Positions 62,270 through 64,000 of a DNA stretch of 64,000 bases are shown here, piece by piece. Numbering within the stretch: position 1 is the first letter of the stretch; the number at the start of each line of letters is the position of its first letter. The translations under genes and the position numbers were made by a program. Below the pieces are notes generated by a model. It did not search any database and had not been told where the DNA came from. It saw only the letters and a program-made list of their open reading frames with translations. Source of the stretch: Rhynchopus sp. YZ270_cl-10 (lineage: Eukaryota; Euglenozoa; Diplonemea; Diplonemida; Diplonemidae); assembly GCA_964035575.1 (NCBI GenBank), contig OZ037904.1, positions 1-64,000 on the forward strand, in the 5' to 3' direction.

Positions 62270-62515
62270 AAAGAAAGAAAAGAAAAGAAAAGAAAAGAAA
62301 AGAAAAGAAAAGAAAAGAAAAGAAAAGAAAAGAAAAGAAAAGAAAAGAAAAGAAAAGAAAAGAAAAGAAAAGAAAAGAAAAGAAAAGAAAAGAAAAGAAA
62401 AGAAAAGAAAAGAAAAGAAAAGAAAAGAAAAGAAAAGAAAAGAAAAGAAAAGAAAAGAAAAGAAAAGAAAAGAAAAGAAAAGAAAAGAAAAGAAAAGAAA
62501 AGAAAAGAAAAGAAA
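62270..62515 (+). repeat. (GAAAA)n microsatellite, about 49 copies
   Basis: Perfect pentamer array; KRKEK and FFSFL ORFs across it are artefacts. Confidence 0.95.
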
Positions 62516-62550
62516 AAGTGTTTTGACCCGAGGGTCGGTGTGAAAAGTTG

Positions 62551-62870
62551 TGTATATAAATAACGGAGCTGGTTTTGAGGGCGAATAGCGTCCACTAGAT
62601 ATAATACACAACCTTCCACTGCTGAAAGTGTTGTTTTTATTTCTTTTTTATCAATTGAAAACACAGGGAAAAGGCACTAGTGGGCGGAAAAAAAGAAGAC
62701 CTATGCCACCCTTACTTAAAAGAGGGGAAGGGAGAATAAAAACACTTGCCCTTGGTTTTGTTATCTGCAAATTGGTTTGTTTACGTGCCCCACCCTGGAA
62801 AGAGAAAAATACATTCCACTCGGTAAAAGGATCACACCTGGTAAAGCACACTGCCTCATAGAGGCCTTGC
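62551..62870 (+). repeat. TATA-containing dispersed repeat, copy 3
   Basis: TATATAAATA near 62551, then about 230 bp matching 15670-15900 at roughly three bases in four (AAGAAGACCTA, CTTACTTAAAAGA, ATTCCACTCGGTAAAA). The plus frame gives a 77-aa Lys-rich ORF with weak similarity to the 15.8-kb copy (APPWKEKN / VPPLEKEK). It could be a small expressed gene family or a non-autonomous element. Confidence 0.5.
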
Positions 62871-63042
62871 GACTGCACCCCACCGGCGGTCTGCTCCTTG
62901 ACCAGGATAACAGCCCTTTGACCGCGCTCATCAGAAGGAGCAAAGGCTAAAAGAAAGAAAATAACACTTTTTGTGAGTGCACAATAACGACTATCAGAAA
63001 AGAAACAATCAACTCGATGTTCCGTTTGCTTTTTTGAAAAGA

Positions 63043-63195
63043 ATGTGAGGGGGGGGAGAGGGGGGACACGACCTAGTTACCACCCATGACTAGTGACATG
63101 ACAAGACTAAAAAATGACAAGACCCTTCTCATATGACAGGACCTAACGCCACTCATTTTGTACAGGAGCCAAGGGGGAAGTCTTGTCATTATTTA
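63043..63195. mobile_element. Dispersed repeat with TGACAAGACTAAA element, copy 2 (shorter)
   Basis: Matches 60984-61180 but lacks the inner CTTGTCATTTGACAAG part and the last bases of the right end. Confidence 0.7.
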
Positions 63196-63420
63196 AAATA
63201 AAAAGGGCGGAAAGGGGGTGGTGGAAGTGTAAAACAAAAGAACAAAAGCGAGGGGGGGGAAACCCCCCTCATAGCCGTTTTATTGCTGGCGCCACATACG
63301 GTATTGTCGCCCCATTATTGGGTATTTCTTTTAATGAAAAGGGGGCAAAAAGGCGACAAAAGGTTGGCATATTCCCTGCATGGCTTAGAACAAAAAAAAG
63401 GGGGGAAATAAAAGAAAAGA

Positions 63421-63465
63421 AACGTTGTTAGATACACCTAAGCGTCACAAATGCTTAGTCACAAA
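63421..63465 (+). other. H1 hairpin motif, copy 19
   Basis: AACGTTGTTAGATACAC lead; perfect stem CTAAGC/GCTTAG, loop GTCACAAAT. Confidence 0.6.
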
Positions 63466-63576
63466 GCAAAAAAAAATTAAATCAAAGAAAGCGGGTTGCA
63501 AAAGGTGAGCGTGTTCAGGCAAATCTCTTAGAATAAAGCGTTGTGGGGGAACGAATTGTACACAACTACTAAAGAA

Positions 63577-63620
63577 ACGTTGTAAGATGCATTTGTGCTT
63601 CTCTCGTGCACTTCGTTATT
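63577..63620 (+). other. H1 hairpin motif, copy 20
   Basis: AAACGTTGTAAGATGCAT lead; stem GTGC/GCAC, loop TTCTCTCGT. The lead AAACGTTGT is shared with copy 19, 150 bp away. Confidence 0.55.
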
Positions 63621-63879
63621 CCTCACTATTTGATGCCTTTTTGGCACTTTTTTTCTCGATTTTTTGACACTTTTTGTCGCGTTTTCACCCAATTTCCCCC
63701 TATTTAGAGGGGATTTGATATAAGGCGATTTATCAAAAAATTCAAAATTTTGAAATAGTACAAAACAAGATGGTGGTGTTTTCGCGAGGTTTCGGCAACT
63801 AGAAACCCCAAAATAACAGTGATTTTTTTTTTTCCTTCCACTTTTCGTTTTTTGGCCATTTAATGTACCGTTTTGGGCC

Positions 63880-64000
63880 GCTGTAATTGTGCTGTAATTG
63901 TGGTGTAATTGTGCTCAGTTCTGGCCAGTTGTGCTCAGTTGTGCGTAAGTGGGTGTAAATGTACGTAAGTGTACGTAAGTGTGCGTAAGTGTTGGTACGT
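63880..64000 (+). repeat. Degenerate ~12-bp repeats at the window end
   Basis: GTGCTGTAATTG and GTGTACGTAA/GTGTGCGTAA words in loose tandem order, cut by the window edge. Confidence 0.6.

Noticed and set aside
27702-63620. H1 hairpins as hammerhead or twister ribozymes
   Set aside because: GATGA resembles the hammerhead CUGAUGA box, but the GAAA box and third stem are missing after the hairpin in every copy.
1-64000. Retroelements, rRNA and tRNA genes
   Set aside because: No reverse transcriptase, integrase or capsid motif, no long terminal repeats, no A/B-box cloverleaf and no rRNA-like stretch was found on either strand by eye; a profile search could still find diverged cases.

Overview
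The window reads as nuclear DNA of a unicellular eukaryote whose lineage I cannot fix. Evidence for a eukaryote: GT-AG introns of 55-225 nt that keep frame when removed, TATA-like boxes, a histone stem-loop-binding protein, a PPR protein with a mitochondrial-type leader, CCCH and ZZ-like zinc fingers, a Crinkler/RHS-type protein and satellite DNA. Coding exons are GC-rich; intergenic DNA is AT-rich and full of long A/T runs. No tRNA, rRNA, CRISPR array or retroelement coding region was seen.

Layout. 1-17.5 kb is a repeat field: two octamer arrays (GTTTGCGG; 1.5 and 2.3 kb), a 348-bp satellite, a 9-bp array, 13-bp arrays, a dispersed GGTGCACAGGGTGC motif and large palindromes. One intronless gene sits inside it, an ISXO2/Merlin-like transposase (11225-13588). 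18-21.5 kb is a ~500-565-bp satellite with a higher-order duplication, invaded by a small terminal-inverted-repeat element and running into the 3' end of the first gene of the next block.

21.4-40.2 kb is a compact gene island with every gene on the minus strand: a type I membrane glycoprotein, an unknown 355-aa protein, a Schlafen-like AlbA_2 protein with zinc fingers, a CCCH/Rossmann methyltransferase-like protein in five exons, a PPR protein, a carboxylesterase-like protein lacking the catalytic serine, a Crinkler/RHS-type NTPase-nuclease with a broken second copy beside it, and a small coiled-coil protein. Several of these genes end in a very small last exon.

40-64 kb is gene-poor. Its one convincing gene is a divergent SLBP (59682-60781) disturbed by a 19-bp tandem duplication. 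The rest holds foldback and hAT-like non-autonomous DNA elements, palindromes, short tandem arrays, and several families of small hairpin motifs. One of these families has about 20 copies, all in the same orientation, with paired changes in the stem.

No operon-like pathway links the genes. The most unusual layer is the dispersed structured repeats. Intron calls rest on splice consensus and frame only.
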